A model generated the notes under the pieces. The model did not search any database and was not told the DNA's origin. It saw only the letters and a list, made by a program, of their open reading frames with translations. Source: Larkinella punicea (GTDB lineage Bacteria > Bacteroidota > Bacteroidia > Cytophagales > Spirosomataceae). From it: a DNA stretch of 64,000 nt. Positions within the stretch are counted from its first letter, which is position 1. Every line of letters starts with the position of its first letter. Position numbers and translations under genes: made by a program. The DNA lies in NCBI RefSeq assembly GCF_003334855.1, contig NZ_QOWE01000005.1:186001-250000 (forward strand), in the 5' to 3' direction. This document shows positions 51,764 through 59,737 of this stretch, one piece after another.

Positions 51764-52456
51764 ATGTATAAACATCTTTTTTTTGATCTCGATCATACCC
51801 TCTGGGATTTTGACCGGAACTCAACGGAATCGATTTTTGAATTGTATGAGACATTCCGGCTCTCGGAGGCCGGTATTGCCTCCGCCGACGAGTTTAACCG
51901 CCACTTTATTGCCATCAACAACCAGCTCTGGTCCGATTTTTACAACAACCGGCTGACCCATACCGACATTCGGAAGTACCGGTTTCGGATGGTCATGGAT
52001 GCCGTCGGCGTTTCGGATCATTCCGTTTGTGACCAGATGAATGAGGCCTATCTGCAACTGCTGCCCCGCAAACCGCACCTGATGGAATCGGCCGCCGATG
52101 TGCTGGACTACCTCAAAGAGCGCTATCAGTTGCACGTCATTACCAACGGTTTTGACGAAATTCAGGCATTGAAAATGGCCAGTTCAGGCCTGACCGACTA
52201 TTTTCAGCACATTGTGACCATCCAGAAAGCCGAAGCCAAAAAGCCGGAGCCGCGCATTTTCGAGTTTGCGCTAAATGTGTCGGGCGCATCCCTCGGTGAA
52301 AGCCTGATGATTGGCGATAATTATGAAGCCGACGTTTGCGGAGCCCTGAACGCGGGCATGGACGTGGTCTATTACAATACCGCCAGCCTGCCCATTGAAG
52401 GAGTCGCGCCAACCTACGAAATCCAGCACCTGAAAGAATTGATGGCGATCTTATAG
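51764..52456 (+). CDS. yjjG: HAD-superfamily pyrimidine nucleotidase, YjjG family
   Basis: 230 residues. HAD motifs: FFDLDHTLWDFDRN (motif I with nucleophile and acid Asp), VITNGFDEIQ (II), KKPEPRIFEFA (III Lys) and MIGDNYEADVCGALNAGM (IV). The alpha-helical cap lies at ~20-95. The TLWDFDRNS start and GxxD(V)xGA ending are typical of YjjG, which dephosphorylates non-canonical pyrimidine monophosphates (house-cleaning). Its stop overlaps the 3' end of the convergent gene by 6 nt. Confidence 0.93.
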   Translation: MYKHLFFDLDHTLWDFDRNSTESIFELYETFRLSEAGIASADEFNRHFIAINNQLWSDFYNNRLTHTDIRKYRFRMVMDAVGVSDHSVCDQMNEAYLQLLPRKPHLMESAADVLDYLKERYQLHVITNGFDEIQALKMASSGLTDYFQHIVTIQKAEAKKPEPRIFEFALNVSGASLGESLMIGDNYEADVCGALNAGMDVVYYNTASLPIEGVAPTYEIQHLKELMAIL

Positions 52457-53194
52457 AGCGGTTCCCGACAGGAGCGGTTTCCCGGAAAAAGTCCCTTCGC
52501 TTCCGACGACGGCAAACCGGGCAAACAGTTCTTCCGAATACCACCGTCGTTCGCGCGTCAGCCGAACCACCTCCTTGTGGCCGCTCTGCCGGTAGGCAAA
52601 CTGATCGATGGTTTTCTCGTCCTTCCAGACGCTGATCGTGCATTGTTGCGTAAATGGTTTTTCACCCACACCAATGGCCAGAAGCAGATCATCCGCGTAG
52701 GCTTTCAGGCGTTGACGGGCCTGCGGAATGTGCCGCCAGAAATCGGGCAAAGCCGCCAGCCGAAGTGTGGCACGCGTCAGCACGGCCACCGGAAAACCGG
52801 TCGAACGCGAGGGCTCCGGCCCTTCAAACGGATTTTGTCCATCCCATGCGCCGTGCGACCGCAACGGGTTCATATACAGGGTTCCCACCTCCTTCGTGCT
52901 TTTGCAAAGCGTTTTCCAGCGGTCTGACTCAAAGAACAAGCGGGCGGCTTTTTCGTCCGTCCAGACGCCGAGAAAAACATAGGCCGATAAATCCGGAATC
53001 AGGCCGAAGTTGCGCCCACAGCCCATCATTTTCTGAAACTGCAGCCCTTCCGCCCGAAAAGGTTGCATGACCCACCGGCCCATGTTGGCAAAAGCCGGAT
53101 ACCAGCCCCGTGCCGGATACCGCAGCAAAGTGAACGTTACAATCAAAGGTTTATGAGGGTTAAATACGCCTACGGGATCGCTGACTGCCACCAA
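52451..53194 (-). CDS. Spheroidene monooxygenase (CrtA)-like protein
   Basis: 247 residues. Contains the CrtA-type blocks: GWYPAFANMGRWVMQPF, FQKMMGCGRNFGLIPDLSAYVFLGVWTDEKAA and STGFPVAVLTRATLRLAALPDFW, then FTQQCTISVWKDEKTIDQFAY. The family inserts keto groups into acyclic carotenoids or is of unknown function in non-photosynthetic Bacteroidota. It would be consistent with the carotenoid pigments of many Cytophagales, but no other crt gene is nearby. Stands alone, convergent with yjjG. Confidence 0.85.
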   Translation of the reverse strand: MVAVSDPVGVFNPHKPLIVTFTLLRYPARGWYPAFANMGRWVMQPFRAEGLQFQKMMGCGRNFGLIPDLSAYVFLGVWTDEKAARLFFESDRWKTLCKSTKEVGTLYMNPLRSHGAWDGQNPFEGPEPSRSTGFPVAVLTRATLRLAALPDFWRHIPQARQRLKAYADDLLLAIGVGEKPFTQQCTISVWKDEKTIDQFAYRQSGHKEVVRLTRERRWYSEELFARFAVVGSEGTFSGKPLLSGTAL

Positions 53195-53310
53195 TTATTT
53201 TTTTGAAGCCTGAAAAAAATAATGGTCAGGTTTTCAAAACCACCGAATTCCCAACGCTTTTTTCCCGGACACTGTTCATTTACGCCAACACTTTGGGTAC
53301 ATTTTTCCAC

Positions 53311-53350
53311 AAAAAAGCCGCCCCAACCAGCGCGGTCGGAGCGGCTTTTC
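53311..53350 (-). terminator. Terminator of the coiled-coil lipoprotein gene
   Basis: AAAAGCCGC ... GCGGCTTTT stem with a 20-nt GC-rich loop, between 53194 and 53368. Confidence 0.85.
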
Positions 53351-53367
53351 TACTTACCTAACTGAAA

Positions 53368-53883
53368 TTAGTTGTTGTCGTTATCGAGTTTTTCACCGGC
53401 TTTGTCAAACGCATCGCCGATGCTTTTGCCCGCTTCCTTAAAGCCTTTTTTCACATCTTTCCAGGCGGCTGCGGTGGCGTTCTGAGCGTTTTCCAGATCC
53501 TGACCCAGTTCCTTCCGGTCTTCTTCCAGTTCGGCCAGTTTTTCTTTGGATTTTGCCTTGGCTTCCGCCCCTTCGCGGTTGATATCCGCCTTTAACTTAT
53601 CGATACGGGCATCCAGATCCCGTTGTTCTTCCTTAATATCAGCCACGACTTTGTCGCGTTCCTCCCGAAAATCGGCAGCCGCTTCATCGCCTTTGGCTTC
53701 CATTTTATCACCGGCTTCTTCGGCATCAGCCTCTACAGCTTCACCCGTTTTTTCCATAGCATCTTCGGTGCGGGATTCATTTTTCCCGTCATTCTGACAA
53801 GACGTCAGCGATAATGAAGCCACAAGGAAAGCTGCCCCGGCCAACATACGAATCTGTTTGAACGTCATGATCACCTTTTTCAT
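53368..53883 (-). CDS. Coiled-coil lipoprotein, charged, unknown function
   Basis: 171 residues (or 166 from the second Met, MTFKQIRMLAG). Lipobox LSLTSCQND gives a lipid anchor. The mature protein is highly charged and helical, with heptads in EERDKVVADIKEEQRDLDARI and KEKLAELEEDRKELGQDLENA, and a C-terminal KKGFKEAGKSIGDAFDKAGEKL helix resembling YtxH/apolipoprotein-like repeats. Possibly an envelope spacer or stress protein; no family named with confidence. Confidence 0.8.
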   Translation of the reverse strand: MKKVIMTFKQIRMLAGAAFLVASLSLTSCQNDGKNESRTEDAMEKTGEAVEADAEEAGDKMEAKGDEAAADFREERDKVVADIKEEQRDLDARIDKLKADINREGAEAKAKSKEKLAELEEDRKELGQDLENAQNATAAAWKDVKKGFKEAGKSIGDAFDKAGEKLDNDNN

Positions 53884-53951
53884 ACGATTTACTGATTGAT
53901 TGGTTTGTAAACACCCCTTGTCAAAAGCAGTGCCAAAAGAAAGGGAGTTAA

Positions 53952-54018
53952 GAGTGAAGAGTTAAGAATTAAAAGTACTGTATGCGTCAGCCTACTTTTA
54001 ATTCTTAACTCTTCACTC
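53952..54018. repeat. Palindrome with GCGTCAGCC loop
   Basis: Perfect 26-bp arms (53952-53977 and 53993-54018) of GAGTTAAGAATTAAAAGT-type words; loop CTGTATGCGTCAGCC. Confidence 0.85.
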
Positions 54019-54019
54019 C

Positions 54020-54649
54020 TCAAATGCTTTTCCACTTAATGGCGCAGCCGATGGCTTTGGTGGTGGTCAGGACAACGGGGCGGCCCTGCAGCAGATTATT
54101 GACCGCGTCCTCCACATACCGCCGTCGCACGCCCGAAGGAATCTGCGGACTGTCGTCGATGGAGCCGGTATACTCGACTGTAAACCGGTCGCCGGAACGT
54201 TTCAGGATGAACGCTTCGGGTGTGCGGGTGGCACCAAAGGCGTGGGCCACGGTCTGGCTTTCGTCCGACAAATACGGAAATGAATAGTTTTTTTCCTGCG
54301 CCCGGATTTTCATATTCTCAAACGAATCCTCGCTGTAGGCACCCGGGTCGTTGGGTTGAATGGCAATCACCGGAAAACCGGCCACGGCGTATTTTCGGTC
54401 CAGCGCCATCACGCGCTCTTCGTAGGCTTTCGAAAACGGGCAGTGATTGGACGTAAAGACCAGAATGACCCCTCTCCCGTTTTTATAATCGCTCAGTGAA
54501 ACCAGGCGACCATCGACATTTTTTAGCTTAAAATCCACGACGGCGTCGCCAATGGCATATACTTTCTCCCCGGCAAAAGGAGGTGCCGGAGCAAACGTGG
54601 CTGCTGCCGCAATCATCAGCACAGCAAGCAGGCTTATCCATGCTTTCAT
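54020..54649 (-). CDS. Exported thioredoxin-fold redoxin (AhpC/TSA type)
   Basis: 209 residues from ATG at 54649 (MKAWISLLAVLMIAAAATFA), giving a signal or membrane anchor; a longer frame to 54712 has no support. Redoxin domain: VDFKLKNVDGRLVSLSDYKN, then VLVFTSNHCPFSKAYEERV, with Cys-Pro-Phe-Ser in place of a CxxC pair, so one catalytic Cys only; the cis-Pro loop is ATRTPEAFIL. A second Cys occurs near the C-terminus (IGCAIKW), and the start of that motif matches the family 'redoxin domain-containing' of Bacteroidota. Likely a periplasmic peroxiredoxin-like protein. Confidence 0.87.
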   Translation of the reverse strand: MKAWISLLAVLMIAAAATFAPAPPFAGEKVYAIGDAVVDFKLKNVDGRLVSLSDYKNGRGVILVFTSNHCPFSKAYEERVMALDRKYAVAGFPVIAIQPNDPGAYSEDSFENMKIRAQEKNYSFPYLSDESQTVAHAFGATRTPEAFILKRSGDRFTVEYTGSIDDSPQIPSGVRRRYVEDAVNNLLQGRPVVLTTTKAIGCAIKWKSI

Positions 54650-54882
54650 ACGAATCGAGTTAAAGTCGGAATAATCTTCTTCGTAGGACGATACAATGCC
54701 GAACCCACACACCCTTTCGGCCAGGTAACCGACGGCCAGCCCCTCCTACGTTCCGCGAGCCGTTTAACCCGAAAACGCTGCACAAAATTCGTGCTAACCA
54801 ACAAATAACCAGTGCGTTTCCTGTTAATTTAACATTTCTGGCGAATAGAAGGTTCTGGTTTCTTTTTTCAAACAAAAACTCC

Positions 54883-54890
54883 TATATTTG
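54883..54890 (+). promoter_or_regulatory. -7 element of the rplU-rpmA promoter
   Basis: TATATTTG matches TAnnTTTG exactly, 38 nt before the rplU start; no good -33 TTG was found at the expected distance. Confidence 0.5.
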
Positions 54891-54928
54891 CACCTCATTT
54901 CTGAGAAACAACATTTTCTGTATCAATC

Positions 54929-55240
54929 ATGTATGCAATCGTAGAGATCGCAGGGCAGCAATTTAAAGTTGAAAAGGGCCGATACGTCTATACCCACCGG
55001 TTAGAAGGCGACACGGACGCTGCACTTGTGTTCGACAAGGTACTACTTGTCGATAATGACGGGACTATTTCGGTAGGCGCCCCGACCGTCGAAGGCGCTC
55101 AGGTTTCCGGCAAAATTCTGGAACACCTGAAAGGCGAAAAAGTGATCGTCTTTAAAAAGAAACGTCGGAAAGGCTATAAGAAGAAAAATGGCCACCGTCA
55201 GTATCTGACCAAAGTATTAATCGAAGACATAACTCTGTAA
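54929..55240 (+). CDS. rplU: 50S ribosomal protein L21
   Basis: 103 residues, MYAIVEIAGQQFKVEKGRYV at the start and the basic KKKRRKGYKKKNGHRQYLT rRNA-binding stretch near the end, both diagnostic of bL21. Standard gene order rplU-rpmA. The intervening 89 bp contain a long palindrome, unusual inside this operon. Confidence 0.98.
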   Translation: MYAIVEIAGQQFKVEKGRYVYTHRLEGDTDAALVFDKVLLVDNDGTISVGAPTVEGAQVSGKILEHLKGEKVIVFKKKRRKGYKKKNGHRQYLTKVLIEDITL

Positions 55241-55249
55241 TTATCGTTT

Positions 55250-55314
55250 AAGGTTTGAGGTTTAAGGTTTAACGTGTAAAACGGAAATTCCTTAAACCTT
55301 AAACCTCAAACCTC
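55250..55314. repeat. Palindrome inside the rplU-rpmA operon
   Basis: Arms 55250-55271 and 55293-55314 (AAGGTTTGAGGTTTAAGGTTTA and complement) with a 21-nt loop. Located between co-transcribed ribosomal protein genes, so it could attenuate or stabilise the message. Confidence 0.85.
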
Positions 55315-55329
55315 AAACTTTCTAAAAAA

Positions 55330-55641
55330 ATGGCGCACAAGAAAGGTGTAGGTAGTTCAAGGAACGGCCGCGACTCGATGAGCAAACGCTTGGGTGTGAA
55401 ACTGTTCGGTGGTCAGTCGGCCATTGCCGGTAACATCATCGTTCGTCAACGCGGCACCAAGCATCACCCCGACAAAAACGTCGGCATTGGCCGTGATCAC
55501 ACGCTGTTTGCGTTGGTCGATGGCTCCGTACATTTCCGCAAAGGCAAAGGTGGTCGTTCATTCGTGAGCATCGTCACGTCAGCCCCGGCAGCGGTAGAAG
55601 CGGCTCCGGCAACGGAAGTAGCCGAAGCCCCGGTAGCTTAA
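55330..55641 (+). CDS. rpmA: 50S ribosomal protein L27
   Basis: 103 residues. [20 protein letters not shown] start and [28 protein letters not shown] core identify bL27, at the peptidyl transferase centre. It starts with Ala-His directly, without the cleavable N-extension found in Firmicutes. An Ala/Pro/Glu-rich C-terminal tail of ~20 residues ([17 protein letters not shown]) extends it beyond the usual ~85. Confidence 0.98.
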   Translation: MAHKKGVGSSRNGRDSMSKRLGVKLFGGQSAIAGNIIVRQRGTKHHPDKNVGIGRDHTLFALVDGSVHFRKGKGGRSFVSIVTSAPAAVEAAPATEVAEAPVA

Positions 55642-55685
55642 TCAAATACTGGTTGTGATTCCGGACGGTTTCACAGCGATCTTCA

Positions 55686-55720
55686 AAACCTGTCTGGGAA
55701 TACCGGACAGGTTTTTTATT
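55686..55720 (+). terminator. Terminator of rplU-rpmA
   Basis: AAACCTGTC / GACAGGTTTTTT stem with a 13-nt loop and T-run, 44 nt after the rpmA stop. Confidence 0.9.
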
Positions 55721-55795
55721 GTTGGTAAACTAATCAATCCGGACGGGTGTTTGCCCAGTAGCGGTTTTTGATACACAACTGAAACGATTACGAAA

Positions 55796-56398
55796 ATGAC
55801 GAGTACGTTATATCCTGCTTTATCGCTGTATACCGAAAGCAGCCCGAATCCCAACTCAATGAAGTTCGTAGTGAACTTTCCGTTGGCACCGGAAGGACTT
55901 TCGTTCGATTATGCCGACGCGTCGGAAGCTCTGATCAACGGGAAAAATTCGCCCCTGGTCGTGGCTTTATTTGGCTTCGATTACGTGAAGCGGGTGTTTA
56001 TTGCCAGCAACTTTATCACCGTTACGAAAGACGAACAAACCGAGTGGGAAGATGTTCTGATTGAGGTTAAACAATACATCCGGGCGTATTTCAACGACCA
56101 GAAACCGGTTTTTGCCCAGCAAACCATCGACTCCAACACCACCAAAGTGGAAGCGGATTCGCCGACGATTCAAAAAATCAAGTCCGTTCTGGACCAATAC
56201 ATTCGCCCGGCCGTTGAATCCGACGGGGGGGCCATCAGCTTCCACTCGTTCAACGACGAAGACGGCACCGTGAAGGTGTTGCTGCAAGGTTCCTGCAGTG
56301 GTTGCCCCTCTTCCACCCTGACCCTGAAAGCCGGTATCGAAAATCTCCTGACGCGTTTAGTGCCCGAAGTAAAACAAGTCGAAGCAGAAGGCGTTTAA
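55796..56398 (+). CDS. Nfu-type iron-sulfur cluster carrier (NifU family)
   Basis: 200 residues. N-terminal Nfu_N domain (SPNPNSMKFVVNFPL, FGFDYVKRVFIASNFITVTK), then the NifU C-terminal domain with SDGGAISFHSFNDEDGTVKV and the cluster-binding CSGC (Cys167, Cys170) in QGSCSGCPSSTLTLKAGIE. Assembles or transfers [4Fe-4S]/[2Fe-2S] clusters in the cytoplasm. Standard size for the bacterial two-domain Nfu. Single gene between the ribosomal operon and DUF5723. Confidence 0.94.
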   Translation: MTSTLYPALSLYTESSPNPNSMKFVVNFPLAPEGLSFDYADASEALINGKNSPLVVALFGFDYVKRVFIASNFITVTKDEQTEWEDVLIEVKQYIRAYFNDQKPVFAQQTIDSNTTKVEADSPTIQKIKSVLDQYIRPAVESDGGAISFHSFNDEDGTVKVLLQGSCSGCPSSTLTLKAGIENLLTRLVPEVKQVEAEGV

Positions 56399-56401
56399 AG
56401 A

Positions 56402-56478
56402 ATTATGAACGATGGGTGATGAACGATGAATCTTGTATGCGTTAGCTAATTCATCGTTCATCATCCATCATTCATAAT
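56402..56478. repeat. Palindrome with GCGTTAGC loop
   Basis: Arms 56402-56431 and 56449-56478 (ATTATGAACGATGGGTGATG... and near-perfect complement); loop CTTGTATGCGTTAGCTA, similar to that at 53978-53992. Confidence 0.85.
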
Positions 56479-56501
56479 CTAGATTTATAACCTTTTTGTT
56501 T

Positions 56502-57941
56502 ATGGGTTTACGGCTCACCCGTTTTCTATTTTTTTGTCTGTTTACCTCTTCGGTTGCGGCCCAAAATTTTCTGGGTGTCGCGCCCAGCCCATACGGCGGC
56601 ACCCAGAGCCTTTATCTGAATCCCGCTTTTGCCACCGACTCCAAATACGGTTTTTACCTGAATCTGGGGGCCGGAAATGCCCACATCGACAACAATTACG
56701 TTCGCTACCAGGCTCCCTATTCGCTCTCTTCGCTTGCACTGAAACGGGTGCCGGATCAATATAAACTATCCGATGGAGCCGTTTTATTCCGCCCCGAATA
56801 CCTGGAAGAAATTGCCAACGGAAAGCCCAAAAATGCCACCGCCTGGACCGATCTGCGCGGGCCGTCTCTGTTGCTTCAACTGGGCGGGCGGGCGGCCATT
56901 GGGCTGACAACCCGGCTACGGGCCACGGCCCAGATCCGCAATGCGTCGGAATCGCTGCTGTCGGTGGTGCGGGCGGGTTTGCAGGACGAACAGCTCTACA
57001 ACATTCCGAATAAGGATAACCAGTTCAGTATCAACACCAACACCTACGCCGAAATTGGGCTGACACTGGCGGCAGCACTCATTCAGGACGAGTATCAGCA
57101 ACTTTCGATTGGCGTCACGGTGAAACGCCTTCAGGGCATCACGGCCGGTTTTCTAAACAACAAAGGGCTGTCCTACCGCGTCCTGTCGGATACCGCCAAT
57201 TCCGGGTCTTATTATATGCAGGTCGATCAGCTCAACGCTGAACTGGGTTACACGACCTATTTGCAGGATCAGGGGCGGTCGGTCAGCCTGCGTCAGTTTT
57301 TCGACGGCAACAACCCCGGCAGAGGCTGGGGAGCCGACATTGGCTTTTCGTACCAGCTAAAATCGGCCGATGACCCGGACCAGTATGCGCTCCGTTTAGG
57401 GGTAGCGTTAATGGATATCGGTGCCATTCGGTACGAGGATAACCGGTACGTCCAACGGTATTCGATCAACACCACCAACCAGCAATTTACGTCCGACGAT
57501 TTCATCAACGCCAAAGGCAGCGAAGGCATTGCCGAAGTGGTTCGCAATGAATTGAATCTGACCGAAGCCAACAACACCGGGCGGTTTACGTCCGGATTGC
57601 CAACGGCACTTTCTCTCAATGCAGACATCAACATCGGGCGGGGCTTCTACCTGACGGGGACTTTACTCAAGGATTTGCGGGCCAAAGACGCCATTGCCAT
57701 TCGCCAGCCTTCGCTGGTTGCGATAACGCCCCGGCTCGAAACATCCACGGTTGGCGTGGCCATTCCGCTGGTGTTTCTGAACAACGCCTTCATGGCCGGG
57801 GCTTCCGTCCGCGTGGGGCCGGTTTTTCTGGGAACCGATAATTTGTTTGGGATGATTGGCAGTAATTCCAATAAATTGCGTCCGCGCGGGGCCGATGTCT
57901 ATGCCGGGCTGGCCCTGGGCAGCCGTCGCCGAAAACCGTAG
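56502..57941 (+). CDS. DUF5723 outer-membrane beta-barrel protein
   Basis: 479 residues from ATG at 56502 (MGLRLTRFLFFCLFTSSVAAQ); a TTG at 56496 is less likely. Signal peptide ~1-20. Opening motif APSPYGGTQSLYLNPAFATDSKYGFYLNLG and ALKRVPDQYKLSDGAVLF match DUF5723 (PorP/SprF-like outer-membrane barrels common in Bacteroidota). Later aromatic/Gly strands (GRGFYLTGTLLKDLR, VGVAIPLVFLNNAF) are transmembrane. It may tether gliding/secretion components. Followed after 12 nt by an OmpA-family gene, as PorP-like genes often are, suggesting a shared envelope complex. Confidence 0.9.
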   Translation: MGLRLTRFLFFCLFTSSVAAQNFLGVAPSPYGGTQSLYLNPAFATDSKYGFYLNLGAGNAHIDNNYVRYQAPYSLSSLALKRVPDQYKLSDGAVLFRPEYLEEIANGKPKNATAWTDLRGPSLLLQLGGRAAIGLTTRLRATAQIRNASESLLSVVRAGLQDEQLYNIPNKDNQFSINTNTYAEIGLTLAAALIQDEYQQLSIGVTVKRLQGITAGFLNNKGLSYRVLSDTANSGSYYMQVDQLNAELGYTTYLQDQGRSVSLRQFFDGNNPGRGWGADIGFSYQLKSADDPDQYALRLGVALMDIGAIRYEDNRYVQRYSINTTNQQFTSDDFINAKGSEGIAEVVRNELNLTEANNTGRFTSGLPTALSLNADINIGRGFYLTGTLLKDLRAKDAIAIRQPSLVAITPRLETSTVGVAIPLVFLNNAFMAGASVRVGPVFLGTDNLFGMIGSNSNKLRPRGADVYAGLALGSRRRKP

Positions 57942-57953
57942 TCTTCAAGCGAA

Positions 57954-59105
57954 ATGAAAGGTTTTAACGCTTTTATTCTTTCCCTACTCCTGACGCTACA
58001 GGCCGTAGTTAGTGCCGGACAAACCAGTCCGGTGGAAGAATACACTGTTCGGATTGAAACGAAAGACCGCAGCGGCCGCCTGCTTCCGGCAACCCTGACC
58101 ATTACCAACGAAAAAACCAGGAAAGTCCAGCGCGGTACGCTGCAATTGGGTTCCTATACGGTGGCGCTACCAGCCGGGAACATCTACCGGCTCGATGCCA
58201 ATTATGCCGGCTACCGACCGGCGCAGAAAATTCTTCGTCTCGACCACGTAACGGACCCGGAGCAATCCCAGCAAACCATCGTGCTCGAAATGGAACGCGA
58301 AGTTTCGGCCGAATCACCCGTTAATGTCACCGTGGTCGACTACGACACCAAGCAACTCATCCGGCAGAAGCTGAATGTCCAGATTCAGGAATTTAACGGA
58401 AAACGGGTGATTATGACCGGGCCACCGCGCGAAGGACGCTTTACGTTTCTGGCAGAATTCGGGCAAAAAATCCGGTTTACCGTGGAGGTTGAAGGCTATC
58501 AGCCCTACGAATATACCGTTGATGTGAAAGACCAGCACGACATCACGATTCGGTTGCAGCGGGCCAAAAGTCCGGTCGTAGCCGAAACGCAGCCCACCGC
58601 AGAACCGGTTTCACCAGCCACCACCCCGCCGGTGGTGACCACACCCAGCCCCAAGCCAACGGCTCCCCCGGTCGTGGCCGAGACTAAACCGGTGGTGCCG
58701 GAAGCCAAACCAGCGACCGCAGCCGCCCCGGTCAATACGGATTTAGCCACGCTGACAACGGGCAAAACCGTTACGCTCAACAACGTTTATTTCGACCAGA
58801 GCAGTTATTTACTGCGCCCCGAATCCTACACCCAATTGAATCAGTTGGTGGCTCTGCTGAAAAGCCGGCCGGGTTTGCGAATTGAGATTTCGGGCCATAC
58901 CGACAACGTGGGCGATCCCCGGCTGAATCTGGCGCTTTCCGAAAACCGCGCCCGGGTCATTACGACCTACCTGATTAGCAACGGCATTCCCGAAAACCGC
59001 CTTCGTTTCAAAGGATACGGTCAGACGAAACCCATTGCGGCCAACGACACGGAAGAGAATAAACGGAAAAACCGGCGGGTTGAAGTGCGGTTACTGGACG
59101 GATAA
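57954..59105 (+). CDS. OmpA-family protein with two carboxypeptidase-regulatory-like domains
   Basis: 383 residues. Signal peptide ~1-22 (VVSAGQ). Two beta-sandwich domains (~28-110, with PAGNIYRLDANYAGYRPAQ; ~118-200, with FGQKIRFTVEVEGYQPYEY). A Pro/Thr/Ala/Val-rich linker at ~205-260, then an OmpA C-terminal peptidoglycan-binding domain: VYFDQSSYLLRPESYTQLN, ISGHTDNVGDPRLNLALSENRA and KNRRVEVRLL. Anchors an outer-membrane assembly to the cell wall, co-transcribed with the DUF5723 barrel. 3' end overlaps the convergent response regulator by 15 nt. Confidence 0.92.
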   Translation: MKGFNAFILSLLLTLQAVVSAGQTSPVEEYTVRIETKDRSGRLLPATLTITNEKTRKVQRGTLQLGSYTVALPAGNIYRLDANYAGYRPAQKILRLDHVTDPEQSQQTIVLEMEREVSAESPVNVTVVDYDTKQLIRQKLNVQIQEFNGKRVIMTGPPREGRFTFLAEFGQKIRFTVEVEGYQPYEYTVDVKDQHDITIRLQRAKSPVVAETQPTAEPVSPATTPPVVTTPSPKPTAPPVVAETKPVVPEAKPATAAAPVNTDLATLTTGKTVTLNNVYFDQSSYLLRPESYTQLNQLVALLKSRPGLRIEISGHTDNVGDPRLNLALSENRARVITTYLISNGIPENRLRFKGYGQTKPIAANDTEENKRKNRRVEVRLLDG

Positions 59106-59561
59106 ATTATTGGTCGATGACGCCGACGTCAACGCCAGCCAATGCTGGTAGACCTGCCGCATCAGCTCTTTAATTTCTTCAAAATATAGGGGTTTACCGA
59201 TACAAACCGTGGCTCCGAGGTCGACGCACAATTCCATCTCGCCCTGATTCTGCGTATTGACAAACAAGACTACCGGGATGCGTTGCCAGACCGATCTTCC
59301 CTTGATTTCCCGCAGCGTGTCGAATCCGCTCAGGCCCGGCATGTATTTATCCAAGATGATGATCCACGAACGCAGTGCAGCCGGCGAATCGCCTTCCTGC
59401 TCCATAAAACTTAACAGCCGCTCTCCACTGTCAAACTCCCGAATCGGGGCCGCCATTTCCATCGATTCAAGCGCCATTCGCATCAACATCCGGTCCTCTT
59501 CGTCGTCATCTACCAACAAAACCGTTGGTCTACTCTCAGAATTAGTATACTGTGTTTCCAT
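59091..59561 (-). CDS. Stand-alone response regulator (receiver domain)
   Basis: 156 residues from ATG at 59561 (METQYTNSESRPTVLLVDDD); a longer frame to 59630 has no support. CheY-like fold: acidic pocket VDDDEED at 17-23, phosphoacceptor Asp71 in IILDKYMPGLSGF, and conserved Lys123 in CIGKPLYFEEI. No output domain, so it acts by protein contact, as in Bacteroidota 'response regulator rcp1-like' pairs with a hybrid kinase elsewhere. Overlaps the OmpA gene tail. Confidence 0.9.
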   Translation of the reverse strand: METQYTNSESRPTVLLVDDDEEDRMLMRMALESMEMAAPIREFDSGERLLSFMEQEGDSPAALRSWIIILDKYMPGLSGFDTLREIKGRSVWQRIPVVLFVNTQNQGEMELCVDLGATVCIGKPLYFEEIKELMRQVYQHWLALTSASSTNNLSVQ

Positions 59562-59737
59562 GCGATCCAATTTTCGTTCACAAGAAGCGCCAAAAATCGG
59601 CAATCGTGGGCAATGGTTAAGCCCATTCAATCAAAAAACGAAGAATGTAGAAGAAAAATTAAACAAAATTCCACAGAAACCGGCCGACAGACGGCTTGCA
59701 TCCTGGCCTGAAACGATTCAATGACGGTTTTGCCCTT

